From: Clostridia bacterium
GTDB taxonomy: Bacteria > Bacillota > Clostridia > Christensenellales > Aristaeellaceae
NCBI GenBank assembly: GCA_017509255.1
Contig: JAFWQA010000023.1
Location: forward strand, 1-42,139
DNA: 42,139 nucleotides
Direction of reading: 5' to 3'
Position 1 is the first letter of the stretch. Each line of letters starts with the position of its first letter. Of the stretch, positions 8,268-17,277 are shown piece by piece. Under the pieces are notes generated by a model. It was given only the letters and a program-made list of their open reading frames with translations, searched no databases and was not told where the DNA came from. The position numbers and the translations under genes are program-made.

Positions 8268-9440
8268 ATGCGAAGCCGGAGCTTTGAATCCCTGACGGAA
8301 GCGTATGAAAGACTGCTGAACCGGCCGAACCCGGTGGATGAGCACTTCTATAACGGAATCTTCACCCGGTACCGGAACCCCGTGCTGACCAGGGAGCATA
8401 TTCCGCCCTTCTGGATGTATGACGCGAACCCGGAAACCAATCCGTACATGATGCAGCGCATGGGCGTGAACGCGACGCTGAACAGCGGCGCGATCAGACT
8501 GAATGGGAAATACTGCCTGGCGGTGCGCGTGGAGGGCGCGGACCGGAAAAGCTTTTTCGCGATCGCCGAGAGCGACAGGCCGACGGAGGGTTTCCGCTTC
8601 CGGGATTATCCGGTCGTGCTGCCGGACACCGAAAAGGAAGAGACCAACGTCTATGACATGCGGCTGACGCAGCATGAGGACGGATGGATCTACGGCGTGT
8701 TCTGCTCTGAAAGCAAGGACAGGAGCAGCAGCGATCTTTCCGCGGCAACCGCCGCGGCGGGCATCGTGCGCACGAAGGACCTGGAGAACTGGGAACGGCT
8801 CCCGAACCTGGTCACGCTGCATTCCCCGCAGCAGAGGAACGTGGTGCTGCATCCGGAATTCGTGAACGGGAAATACGCCTTCTACACCCGGCCGATGGAC
8901 GATTTTATTGAAACCGGCAGCGGCGGAGGCATCGGCTTCGGGCTGTGTGAGGATATCACAAGGGCGGTGATCGGCGAGGAGAAGATCATTGCGCCGCGCA
9001 GATACCATACGATAACGGAATCCAAAAACGGCGCCGGCACGGTACCGATCAGAACGAAGAAGGGCTGGATCCATATTGCCCACGGCGTGCGGAACACGGC
9101 GGCGGGGCTGCGGTACGTGTTGTATGCTTTCGCGACGGATCTGCAGGACCCTTCCCGGGTGATCGCCGAGCCCGGAGGAATGCTGCTGGGGCCTCTCGGG
9201 CGGGAACGCACAGGGGACGTGAGCAACGTGGTCTTCACCAACGGAGCGATCGCGGATGAGGACGGAAAGGTCTATCTGTATTACGCATCCTCCGACACGC
9301 GGATGCATGTGGCGGAAACGGATACGGACAGGCTGTGCGATTACGTGTTCCACACGCCGGCTGACCCCCTGCGCAGCGCGGACTGCGTCAGGCAGCGCAC
9401 GGAGCTGATCCGCAGGAATCTGGAATACCTGAAAAAGTGA
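8268..9440 (+). CDS. GH130 4-O-beta-D-mannosyl-D-glucose phosphorylase (subfamily 1-like)
   Basis: The expected reaction is mannosyl-glucose plus phosphate to mannose 1-phosphate plus glucose, the step after the 2-epimerase. The 390 residues match the longer GH130_1 enzymes (R. albus RaMP1 and Bacteroides MGP, about 390 aa). The catalytic Asp lies in VYDMRLTQ (D130). [10 protein letters not shown] and a C-terminal [17 protein letters not shown] blade are present. ATG 8268 follows AAAAGGAGG. The open frame runs further upstream, but through the terminator hairpin. The gene ends 10 nt before the esterase gene. There is no signal peptide, so it acts in the cytoplasm. Confidence 0.9.
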   Translation: MRSRSFESLTEAYERLLNRPNPVDEHFYNGIFTRYRNPVLTREHIPPFWMYDANPETNPYMMQRMGVNATLNSGAIRLNGKYCLAVRVEGADRKSFFAIAESDRPTEGFRFRDYPVVLPDTEKEETNVYDMRLTQHEDGWIYGVFCSESKDRSSSDLSAATAAAGIVRTKDLENWERLPNLVTLHSPQQRNVVLHPEFVNGKYAFYTRPMDDFIETGSGGGIGFGLCEDITRAVIGEEKIIAPRRYHTITESKNGAGTVPIRTKKGWIHIAHGVRNTAAGLRYVLYAFATDLQDPSRVIAEPGGMLLGPLGRERTGDVSNVVFTNGAIADEDGKVYLYYASSDTRMHVAETDTDRLCDYVFHTPADPLRSADCVRQRTELIRRNLEYLKK

Positions 9441-9450
9441 GGAAGAAACC

Positions 9451-10953
9451 ATGCTGAAGGTTGCACCCATTTTCACGGACGGGGCAGTGCTCTGCCGGCG
9501 GAAGGAGATCCGCATTTTCGGTGAGGCGGAGGAAGGCGCGGAGGTCCGCTGCGAGCTGCGGGACGAAAAGGACCGGCAGCTGGCCCGGGGATGCGGGCAG
9601 AGCATCGGCGGGCAGTTTCTGATCTGCCTTCCCGCACAGGAAGCGGCAGAGGGCTGCACCCTGACCGTGGAGGCGGGAAACGAACGCTTCCGGGCAGGGG
9701 ATCTGGCCGTGGGGGAGGTTTTTCTGGCAGGCGGGCAGAGCAATATGGAGCTGGAGCTGCGCAACGCGGACGGGGGAAAGGAACTGATCCCCGTACACAG
9801 CGATCCGCAGGTCCGGTATTTCAACGTGCCCAAGCGCGCGTATTTCTGCGGGGAAGCAGAGGAAGCCTTCCGGAACGCCCGCTGGAGGAAGGTGGCGCCC
9901 GGCAGCGCGGAAGACATGAGCGCTGTTGCATATTTCTTTGCTGTGAAGCTGCGGCGGGAACTGGACGTGCCGGTGGGGATCATCGACTGCTACTGGGGCG
10001 GTACCTCCGTTACGGCATGGATGAACAGGGATTGGCTCTGCCGCACGGCAGAGGGGAAACGGTATCTGGATGAGTATGAACAAAAGGCCGGGAACAAGGA
10101 CCTGGAGCAGTACCTGAAGGAGGAAGCGGCCTTCCAGGCAGGGGTCGACGCATGGAACGAAAAAGCGGAAAAATACCGCGCGGAGCATCCGCAGGCAACG
10201 GGCGCGGAGGTGAACGCCGCTGTCGGCCACTGCCCCTGGTGCCCGCCGGCCGGCCCCGGATCGCCCTACCGGCCCGCCGCGCTGTTTGATACGATGGTCG
10301 CCCGGGTGGCTCCGGCGGGGCTGAACGGCATTCTTTTCTATCAGGGTGAGGAGGATGCCGGCAGGACGGATCAGTACGACGTTCTGCTGACCGCGATGGC
10401 GGACTGCTGGCGGACCGCTTTCCGGGACAACGGGATCCCGTTCCTGATCGTGCAGCTGCCGATGTGGATCGACGCCGGAGCAAAGGATACCTTTACCTGG
10501 CCGGTGATCCGCCTGGCGCAGGCAAAGGTGCGGGATACGCTGAAGAACTGCGCCATGGTGAGCCTGCCGGATCAGGGCGAATATGACAATATCCATCCGA
10601 CGGACAAAAAGCCGGTCGGAGACCGGCTGTGTGAGCTGGCCAAGGCGGAAATTTACGGGCTGCCCGGCAAAAGATCGCCCCGGGCGGTGAACAAACAGAC
10701 GGACGGGGACGCGCTGAGCGTGATACTGGATATGCCTGTGCGGACAGCGGACGGGAAAGCGCCGGCCCTGCTGGAGATCGCCGGAGACGACGGATGCTTT
10801 GTGCCTGCCGAAGCGGAGGCGGACGGCGCGGTCCTGCGCCTGAAGGCGGCGGATGTGCCGCATCCGTCCCACGCGCGCTATGCCTGGACGGACTACGGAA
10901 CCGTGAATCTTTTCGGGGAAAACGAGCTGCCGCTGGAGCCCTTCCGGATGTAA
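9451..10953 (+). CDS. Intracellular SGNH/SASA acetylesterase, probable acetyl-mannan esterase
   Basis: This 500-residue protein is of the sialate O-acetylesterase (SASA) type. The nucleophile motif is GGQSNME (S97), IIDCYWGGTSVTAW follows, and the C-terminal catalytic pair lies in YDNIHPTDKK (D379/H382). No signal peptide is present. In the mannan locus of Roseburia intestinalis such proteins (CE17) remove acetyl groups from imported acetylated manno-oligosaccharides so that GH130 enzymes can proceed, and the same role is inferred here. The gene closes the mannoside operon. Only 26 nt separate its stop from the -35 box of the T-box leader. A true sialate esterase is unlikely, as no sialic acid genes are nearby. 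Confidence 0.8.
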   Translation: MLKVAPIFTDGAVLCRRKEIRIFGEAEEGAEVRCELRDEKDRQLARGCGQSIGGQFLICLPAQEAAEGCTLTVEAGNERFRAGDLAVGEVFLAGGQSNMELELRNADGGKELIPVHSDPQVRYFNVPKRAYFCGEAEEAFRNARWRKVAPGSAEDMSAVAYFFAVKLRRELDVPVGIIDCYWGGTSVTAWMNRDWLCRTAEGKRYLDEYEQKAGNKDLEQYLKEEAAFQAGVDAWNEKAEKYRAEHPQATGAEVNAAVGHCPWCPPAGPGSPYRPAALFDTMVARVAPAGLNGILFYQGEEDAGRTDQYDVLLTAMADCWRTAFRDNGIPFLIVQLPMWIDAGAKDTFTWPVIRLAQAKVRDTLKNCAMVSLPDQGEYDNIHPTDKKPVGDRLCELAKAEIYGLPGKRSPRAVNKQTDGDALSVILDMPVRTADGKAPALLEIAGDDGCFVPAEAEADGAVLRLKAADVPHPSHARYAWTDYGTVNLFGENELPLEPFRM

Positions 10954-10979
10954 AACAGAAAAGATACAGAAAAACAGGA

Positions 10980-11008
10980 TTGACAAGAGAAAAGAAATGG
11001 TTTAGACT
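10980..11008 (+). promoter_or_regulatory. Sigma-A promoter of the T-box leader
   Basis: TTGACA (10980-10985), a 17-nt spacer and TAGACT (11003-11008). The predicted start near 11015 places the whole T-box structure in the transcript. Confidence 0.82.
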
Positions 11009-11014
11009 TTCCCG

Positions 11015-11290
11015 TAACAGCAGTGACGGAGAGGACTGCGGAGAACCGGTTTCAGAGACACGGCGGTCAGGTGCGAGCCGTGAGAAGGATCCTCAGTTTG
11101 TAGCTCCCGAGCCGGAAGGAAGAAAGGGTCATCCCGAGTAGAACCTTCCCGAACAGGCCGCGTCAGGGCAGAAGGCGTTGATGGACGCTGAGAGTGGCGG
11201 TTTTATACCGCAATTTGAGTGGTACCGCGGGTGTGAATTCACGCTCGTCTCAAAGCAGACTTTGAGACGGGCGTTTTTGTTTTTACCGGA
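11015..11290 (+). promoter_or_regulatory. T-box riboswitch (tRNA-sensing leader)
   Basis: The leader of about 290 nt has the T-box hallmarks. Stem I shows a GACGGAGAGG stretch, CAGAGACACGGC and a distal stem closed by CACGGC/GCCGTG. A small stem GCGGT/ACCGC follows (11197-11211). The conserved T-box AGTGGTACCGCGG lies at 11218-11230. TTTGAG (11214-11219) can pair with CTCAAA (11249-11254) as antiterminator, in competition with the terminator that uses the same bases. The UGGU in the bulge predicts a tRNA with discriminator A. By alignment to the usual stem I pattern, the specifier may be CTC (Leu, 11104-11106). GTA (Val, 11100-11102) is the alternative. The specifier call is tentative. Confidence 0.92.
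11246..11285 (+). terminator. Regulated terminator of the T-box leader
   Basis: CGTCTCAAAG (11246-11255) pairs perfectly with CTTTGAGACG (11260-11269) around a 4-nt loop, then GGCG and a T-rich run to 11285. It ends 23 nt before the start codon of the regulated gene. Confidence 0.92.
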
Positions 11291-11308
11291 CGATGGGAGG
11301 AAAGACGA

Positions 11309-13606
11309 ATGGCACAGATGACGGGACTGAATTTCAAGATCCAGGAGATGGCTCACCGGATCCGGGAGCTGCGCGAGATCGAAAACCTCACGATCGCGGA
11401 GATGGCCGGCAAGACCGGCGTGACGGAGCAGGAATATATCGACTGCGAAATGGGCCGGTCGGACCTGAACTTCGCGTTCCTGTACCGCTGCGCGCTGGCA
11501 TTCGGCGTGGACGTCGGCGATATCATCGAGGGTTCCAGCCCGAACCTGAACTCCTTCACGGTGACCCGGAAGGGCGAAGGCCAGCGCATTGAGGAAGCCC
11601 ACGACATGATCTACTACAACATGGCGGCTTCCTTCCGCAACCGGATCGCGGAGCCCCTGTACGTGCAGGCGGCGTACAGCGCGGAGGCGGAGAAGGAGGA
11701 TATCAAGCTGACCACCCACGAGGGGCAGGAGTGCGATATCGTCATTGAAGGCTCCCTGAAGGTGCAGGTTGGCGAGCATATCAGCATTCTGTATCCCGGC
11801 GACTCCATCTACTACGATTCCGGCACCCCGCACGGCATGATCGCTGTGGGCGGCAAGGACTGCCTGTTTTACGCGATCGTCCTGAACCCCACCGGCGCCC
11901 CGATCCCGGAACTGACGCCGGAAAAGGCCATGCCCGGCACTGCCCTGCAGGAGTTCCCGGCGGAAAACGGCCGCACCCGCGTGTGGCATCGTTACGCGGA
12001 CGTGGAGAAGGACGAAAACGGCACGCCCGTGAAGATCACCTTCAAGAATACCGAGAAGTTCAATTTTGCCTTCGACGTCATCGACGCGATCGCGGACGAA
12101 GTGCCGAACAAGCTGGCCATGCTGCACCTGGACCGGGAGAAGAACGAGCACCGGTTCACCTTCAATGATATGAAGCGCGCGTCCAACCGCTGCGCCAACT
12201 ACTTCAAGTCCCTGGGCATCAGGAAGGGCGACCGTGTGATGCTTGTGCTCAAGCGGCACTACCAGTTCTGGTTCTCCGTGCTGGCGCTGGAGAAGATCGG
12301 CGCCATCGCGATCCCCGCCGTGGCCCAGCTGCAGGAGCATGACTTTGAATACCGCTTCAATGCCGCGGGCGTGAAGGCGATCCTCTGCACCGCGGACGGG
12401 GATACCGCTCATCAGGCGGAGCTGGCCGCGCAGAACGCGCCGAGCCTGGAGCTGAAGCTGATCGTGAACGGGCATCGGGAAGGCTGGCGCAGCTTTGACG
12501 ATGAATACACCATGTTCAGCACGCATTACAACCGCACCGAGGAGACTCCCTGCGGCGATGACCTGATGCTGATGTACTTCACCTCCGGCACCACGGGCTA
12601 TCCGAAGATCGCGGCTCACAGCTACAAGCACCCGCTGGGCCATCTGCATACCGCCAAGTACTGGCACTGCGTGAACCCGAATGGCCTGCACCTGACGATT
12701 TCCGACACCGGCTGGGCCAAGGCCGGCTGGGGCAAGATCTACGGCCAGTGGCTGTGCGAGGCGGCCATTTTCGTATACGACTTCGACCGCTTCGACGCGG
12801 CGGACATCCTGCCGCTGTTCGCGAAGTACAATATCACCACCTTCTGCGCGCCGCCGACCATGTACCGCATGCTGTGCAAGCAGGACCTGAGCAAGTATGA
12901 CCTGAGCTCCGTGACCCATGCCTCCAGCGCCGGCGAAGCGCTGAACGCGGAGGTCTACCGGCAGATCGAGAAGCAGACCGGCCTGCAGATCATGGAAGGC
13001 TTCGGCCAGACGGAGAGCACGATGATCATCGGCAACCTGGCCGGCGCGGACCACAAGCTCGGCTCCATGGGAAAGGTCGCCCCGATCTACCATGTGTGCC
13101 TGCTGGACGCGGACGGCAATCCCGTGCCGGACGGCACCCCGGGCGAGATTTGCGTGGATATCTCGAAGGGCATCCCGATCGGCCTGTTCCGCGGCTATTA
13201 TCGCGATGAGGAAAAGACAAAGGAAGTTATGCACGACGGCTGGTATCATACCGGCGACCTGGCCTGGTGCGATGAGGACGGCTTCTACTGGTACGTGGGC
13301 CGCGCGGACGACGTGATCAAGTCCAGCGGCTACCGTATCGGGCCGTTTGAAATCGAGAGCGTGATCATGGAGCTGCCCTACGTGCTGGAATGCGGCGTCA
13401 GCGCCGCACCGGACGAGGTCCGCGGCCAGGTGGTCAAGGCCAGCATCGTCCTGACCAAGGGCACTGAAGGCACCGAAGAGCTGAAAAAAGAGATCCAGAA
13501 CTATGTGAAGGCGCATACCGCTCCCTACAAGTATCCCCGCATCGTCGTATTCCGCGATGAGCTGCCCAAGACGGTCAGCGGCAAAATTCAGAGGGCAAAG
13601 TTGTGA
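11309..13606 (+). CDS. XRE-HTH / cupin / acyl-CoA synthetase (AMP-forming) fusion protein
   Basis: This single 765-residue chain has three parts. An XRE helix-turn-helix covers about residues 17-75 (LREIENLTIAEMAGKTGV). A cupin covers about 95-195 (THEGQECDIVIEG; GTPHG with H175). An ANL-superfamily ligase covers about 230-765. The ligase shows P-loop TSGTTGYPK (425-433), GFGQTEST, TGDLAW, a GYRIGPFEIE hinge and C-terminal catalytic Lys759 in SGKIQ. Its middle part resembles medium-chain acyl-CoA synthetases (ACSM type). It should activate a carboxylic acid to its CoA thioester. XRE-cupin proteins usually regulate transcription after binding a small ligand, so the chain may sense and activate the same acid. 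T-box control points to amino acid supply, for example isovalerate or isobutyrate for leucine or valine synthesis. The substrate is inferred. ATG 11309 follows GGGAGG. Confidence 0.88.
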   Translation: MAQMTGLNFKIQEMAHRIRELREIENLTIAEMAGKTGVTEQEYIDCEMGRSDLNFAFLYRCALAFGVDVGDIIEGSSPNLNSFTVTRKGEGQRIEEAHDMIYYNMAASFRNRIAEPLYVQAAYSAEAEKEDIKLTTHEGQECDIVIEGSLKVQVGEHISILYPGDSIYYDSGTPHGMIAVGGKDCLFYAIVLNPTGAPIPELTPEKAMPGTALQEFPAENGRTRVWHRYADVEKDENGTPVKITFKNTEKFNFAFDVIDAIADEVPNKLAMLHLDREKNEHRFTFNDMKRASNRCANYFKSLGIRKGDRVMLVLKRHYQFWFSVLALEKIGAIAIPAVAQLQEHDFEYRFNAAGVKAILCTADGDTAHQAELAAQNAPSLELKLIVNGHREGWRSFDDEYTMFSTHYNRTEETPCGDDLMLMYFTSGTTGYPKIAAHSYKHPLGHLHTAKYWHCVNPNGLHLTISDTGWAKAGWGKIYGQWLCEAAIFVYDFDRFDAADILPLFAKYNITTFCAPPTMYRMLCKQDLSKYDLSSVTHASSAGEALNAEVYRQIEKQTGLQIMEGFGQTESTMIIGNLAGADHKLGSMGKVAPIYHVCLLDADGNPVPDGTPGEICVDISKGIPIGLFRGYYRDEEKTKEVMHDGWYHTGDLAWCDEDGFYWYVGRADDVIKSSGYRIGPFEIESVIMELPYVLECGVSAAPDEVRGQVVKASIVLTKGTEGTEELKKEIQNYVKAHTAPYKYPRIVVFRDELPKTVSGKIQRAKL

Positions 13607-14070
13607 TTCAGTCCACATTATGTTATATTTATCGGGAAGACGAGGTGCTTCTGCTTCACCGGACAAAGAAGGCCGGCGATATCAACCGCGACAAGTGGAT
13701 CGGTATCGGAGGCAAGTTTGAGGAAGGGGAAAGCCCGGAGGACTGCCTGCTGCGCGAGGTGCGGGAGGAAACCGGGCTGACGCTGACAGACTGGCGCTAC
13801 CGTGGGATCGTGACGTTCGTTTCGGACCTGCAGGAAACGGAATATATGCATCTGTTCACCTCCGAAAGCTTCGAGGGTACTCTGACGGAGTGCGACGAGG
13901 GCGACGCCGTGTGGATCAGGAAAGCGGATTTCGACGCGCTGCCGCAGTGGGAAGGAGACAAAATATTCCTCCGGCTGCTGGATGAGGATGCCCCTTTCTT
14001 TTCCCTGAAGCTGACCTACACCGGCGACCGGCTGGACAGCGCTGTGCTGAACGGCAGAAAACTGAGCTGA
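13603..14070 (+). CDS. NUDIX hydrolase (MutT/8-oxo-dGTP diphosphatase-like)
   Basis: This 155-residue protein carries a complete NUDIX box from GGKFEEGESP (about residue 36) through REVREETGL, which coordinates Mg2+ for pyrophosphate hydrolysis. The pattern FVSDLQETEYMHLF and the overall size suit the 8-oxo-dGTP or nucleotide-cleaning group. It begins with GTG inside the stop of the fusion gene (GTGA, 4-nt overlap), so it is translationally coupled to it and shares T-box control. The exact substrate is unknown, and a link to CoA or acyl-adenylate housekeeping is possible. Confidence 0.85.
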   Translation: MIQSTLCYIYREDEVLLLHRTKKAGDINRDKWIGIGGKFEEGESPEDCLLREVREETGLTLTDWRYRGIVTFVSDLQETEYMHLFTSESFEGTLTECDEGDAVWIRKADFDALPQWEGDKIFLRLLDEDAPFFSLKLTYTGDRLDSAVLNGRKLS

Positions 14071-14086
14071 AACGGGAGAAAAAAGA

Positions 14087-15007
14087 ATGCGCAAGACAGG
14101 ACAGGCCCGGCGCATAGCCGCAGCATTGCTGCTGGCGGCTTTGCTCGTGCCTGTTTTTTCTTTTGCGCAGGAGCTGACCGGGAGGGAGACGGCGCTGACG
14201 GAGGAGATCCTGATCAAGACCGGGGAAGGCGCCAATTATGACCGGGTCATCGATATCGCCGGAGAAGGCTTCCTCTATTACGCGCAGAACAACGACGTAT
14301 TCCGGATGGCCGGCATCAACGGGGACGACCGCGTGGGAAAGACCGGCTGCGCGGCGACAACACTGGCCACCGTGCTGGTGAACCAGGCGGATTACGAAAT
14401 GATCGATACGGTCGCGGCGCTCGCGCCGGACGCGATCAGGATCGATACGATGAATATCAATACCCATGGAGGAAGACCAACGGAACGGAAATTCCCCGTG
14501 GAAGAAAAATGCGACTACTGCCGATACCTGCCCATCTGCATTCTGAATATCGAGCACAGAAGCCATATGCGGACCAGCTACTTTGACAAGTATCTGAATG
14601 CCTACGGACTGGAATTCCAAAAAACCCGGGACGTGGAGACCTGCCTGACTGAGATCCGGGAAAGGAACGCGCTGGTGATCGTCTGTTCAGGCACAAACGA
14701 AAGTCCGGTCTCCCCGGATTCCGGCCATTATCTGGTGCTGGCAAAGGTGGCGGACGGATATGTATACTGCATGGATACCTATGTGCGTGACAAGTATCCG
14801 GCGGATAAAAAGCATCTGATCGAACTGCTGGAGCCCGGGCTGTTCCGCGTACAGGAGGAACGGGTCAGGGAACTGTTTCTGACCGGGACAAAGTTTATCG
14901 TATATCCCGCCACCGGGCATCGCTGGACGCAGGAGGAATATGACGGGATCGTGGCAGAATCCCTGGCGGTGCTGGAAAAGCACCGGCAGGAGGAACGGAA
15001 AGAATAA
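14087..15007 (+). CDS. Secreted C39-like cysteine peptidase family protein
   Basis: This 306-residue protein has a signal peptide (residues 1-28, hydrophobic core AAALLLAALL). After YYAQNND the pattern fits the Peptidase_C39_2 papain-like fold: Cys88 in KTGCAATTLATVL, His214 in SGHYLVLAKV and an Asp in YVYCMD (D230). A local CxxC cluster (KCDYCRYLPIC, C142/C145/C151) may hold a disulfide or metal. It starts 16 nt after the NUDIX gene, the third gene of the T-box operon unless an unseen promoter intervenes. A bidirectional terminator closes the unit. Whether it is an active protease or an amidase cannot be told. Confidence 0.7.
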   Translation: MRKTGQARRIAAALLLAALLVPVFSFAQELTGRETALTEEILIKTGEGANYDRVIDIAGEGFLYYAQNNDVFRMAGINGDDRVGKTGCAATTLATVLVNQADYEMIDTVAALAPDAIRIDTMNINTHGGRPTERKFPVEEKCDYCRYLPICILNIEHRSHMRTSYFDKYLNAYGLEFQKTRDVETCLTEIRERNALVIVCSGTNESPVSPDSGHYLVLAKVADGYVYCMDTYVRDKYPADKKHLIELLEPGLFRVQEERVRELFLTGTKFIVYPATGHRWTQEEYDGIVAESLAVLEKHRQEERKE

Positions 15008-15019
15008 AACAAAGGAATC

Positions 15020-15052
15020 AAAAAAAGACTTCCCCGCGGGGAAGCCTTTTTT
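15020..15052. terminator. Bidirectional terminator between the C39-like and enolase genes
   Basis: The self-complementary CTTCCCCGCGGGGAAG (15029-15044) is flanked by an A-run (15020-15026) and a T-run (15047-15052), so it can stop transcription from both sides of the convergent gene pair. Confidence 0.9.
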
Positions 15053-15066
15053 GATCACGGACAGGA

Positions 15067-16439
<1,373 letters not shown>

Positions 16440-16702
16440 TCCTCTTTTTGGCTTTGACTTACCGGCTTTCTGCCTATGGATCATTCCCGGACACAGAGGT
16501 AACAGTTCGCTGCGGACGGCGGGTTCTCAGGTTCTTGAGCGCTTTCCACCTCATCCGGCCCTTCGGGCCGCCTTTTCCACGAGGAAGAAGTCCTTTGGCA
16601 GTGCCTGCGTTCCCGCATTATGTACGGGGCGATCAAGCACGAGGCTGTCATGCTGAACAGCAGCTGCCCGGAAGGCAGGAAAAGGAGACCGGGAGGGAGA
16701 AC
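16440..16702. other. Structured intergenic stretch, no gene recognised
   Basis: These 263 bases contain no convincing coding frame. Several hairpins are visible: CGGCCC-TTCG-GGGCCG-like near 16556-16571 followed by CCTTTTCC, and CTCA/TGAG near 16528-16541. A small RNA such as 6S RNA was considered because of the motif GTTCGCTGCGG (16505-16515), but the evidence is too weak to name it. Confidence 0.3.
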
Positions 16703-16744
16703 ATGGAAAACAGCTTGAAAAGGAAGGAAAGACGGATCGAATGA
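16703..16744 (+). CDS. 13-codon leader ORF coupled to the C_GCAxxG_C_C gene
   Basis: ATG at 16703 has GGGAGG 5 nt upstream and encodes MENSLKRKERRIE. Its stop overlaps the next start codon (ATGA, 4 nt). The peptide is strongly basic, with clustered Lys, Arg and Glu. The layout suggests that its translation opens or feeds the start of the downstream gene, whose own ribosome binding site (AGGAAGG) is rather distant. It may also be non-coding chance. Confidence 0.4.
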   Translation: MENSLKRKERRIE

Positions 16745-17208
16745 CACGGTCAGAGCAGGCAAAACAGAATTTTCTGGATGGATACAACTGCGCGCAGTCG
16801 GTGGCGCTGGCGTTCGCGGACCTGATCCCCATGGAAAGGGAGGCGCTGCTGCGCGCCGTTTCCCCGCTGGGCGGGGGAATGAGCCGGCTGCGCGAGACCT
16901 GCGGCGCCGTGACCGCGTCCCTTTTTGCGCTCGGCGCGGTATACGGCTATGACCGGCCGGGAGACGATATCGCCAAGGCAGAGACCTACGCCCGCGCACA
17001 GGAGCTGGCGCTGGCGTTTGAAAAGAAAAACGGGTGCCTTGTCTGCCGTGAGCTGCTGGGCCTGAAGGAAAAGCACAGCGCGCCCGTGCCGGAAGCAAGG
17101 ACGGAGAGATACTACAGTTCCCGCCCATGCGCGGAGCTGATCGCCTCTGCGGCCGAACTGCTGGAAAAGTACCTGGCGGAGCATCCGCCGGAAAAAGCGG
17201 AGGAATAG
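16741..17208 (+). CDS. C_GCAxxG_C_C family redox protein
   Basis: This 155-residue cytoplasmic protein has the cysteine spacing of the C_GCAxxG_C_C family: C17 in GYNCAQSV, C54 in TCGAVTAS, C99 and C102 in GCLVC, and C130 in RPCAEL. Members are small, frequent in anaerobes and sometimes near oxidoreductases. They are thought to bind a metal or act in redox chemistry, but no reaction is established. It is preceded by a 13-codon coupled ORF and followed by a bidirectional terminator. No clear promoter was found. Confidence 0.85.
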   Translation: MTRSEQAKQNFLDGYNCAQSVALAFADLIPMEREALLRAVSPLGGGMSRLRETCGAVTASLFALGAVYGYDRPGDDIAKAETYARAQELALAFEKKNGCLVCRELLGLKEKHSAPVPEARTERYYSSRPCAELIASAAELLEKYLAEHPPEKAEE

Positions 17209-17225
17209 ATCCTTCAGCGCATAGG

Positions 17226-17261
17226 AAAAGCGGTGTCACGAATCGTGACACCGCCCTTTTT
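17226..17261. terminator. Bidirectional terminator
   Basis: GCGGTGTCACG (17230-17240) and CGTGACACCGC (17244-17254) form an 11-bp stem with a 3-nt loop. A T-run (17257-17261) follows on the plus strand, and an A-run (17226-17229) gives Ts on the minus strand. It separates convergent genes. Confidence 0.92.
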
Positions 17262-17277
17262 CATCACAGGAGGCAGA

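Noticed and set aside
11097-11100. Cys (TGT) reading of the T-box specifier
   Set aside because: The T-box bulge UGGU pairs with discriminator A, while tRNA-Cys normally carries U.
11129-13666. 845-codon open frame on the minus strand opposite the XRE-cupin-synthetase gene
   Set aside because: It is a GC-skew shadow: no ribosome site or motifs, and the plus-strand frame has clear domains and a T-box leader.
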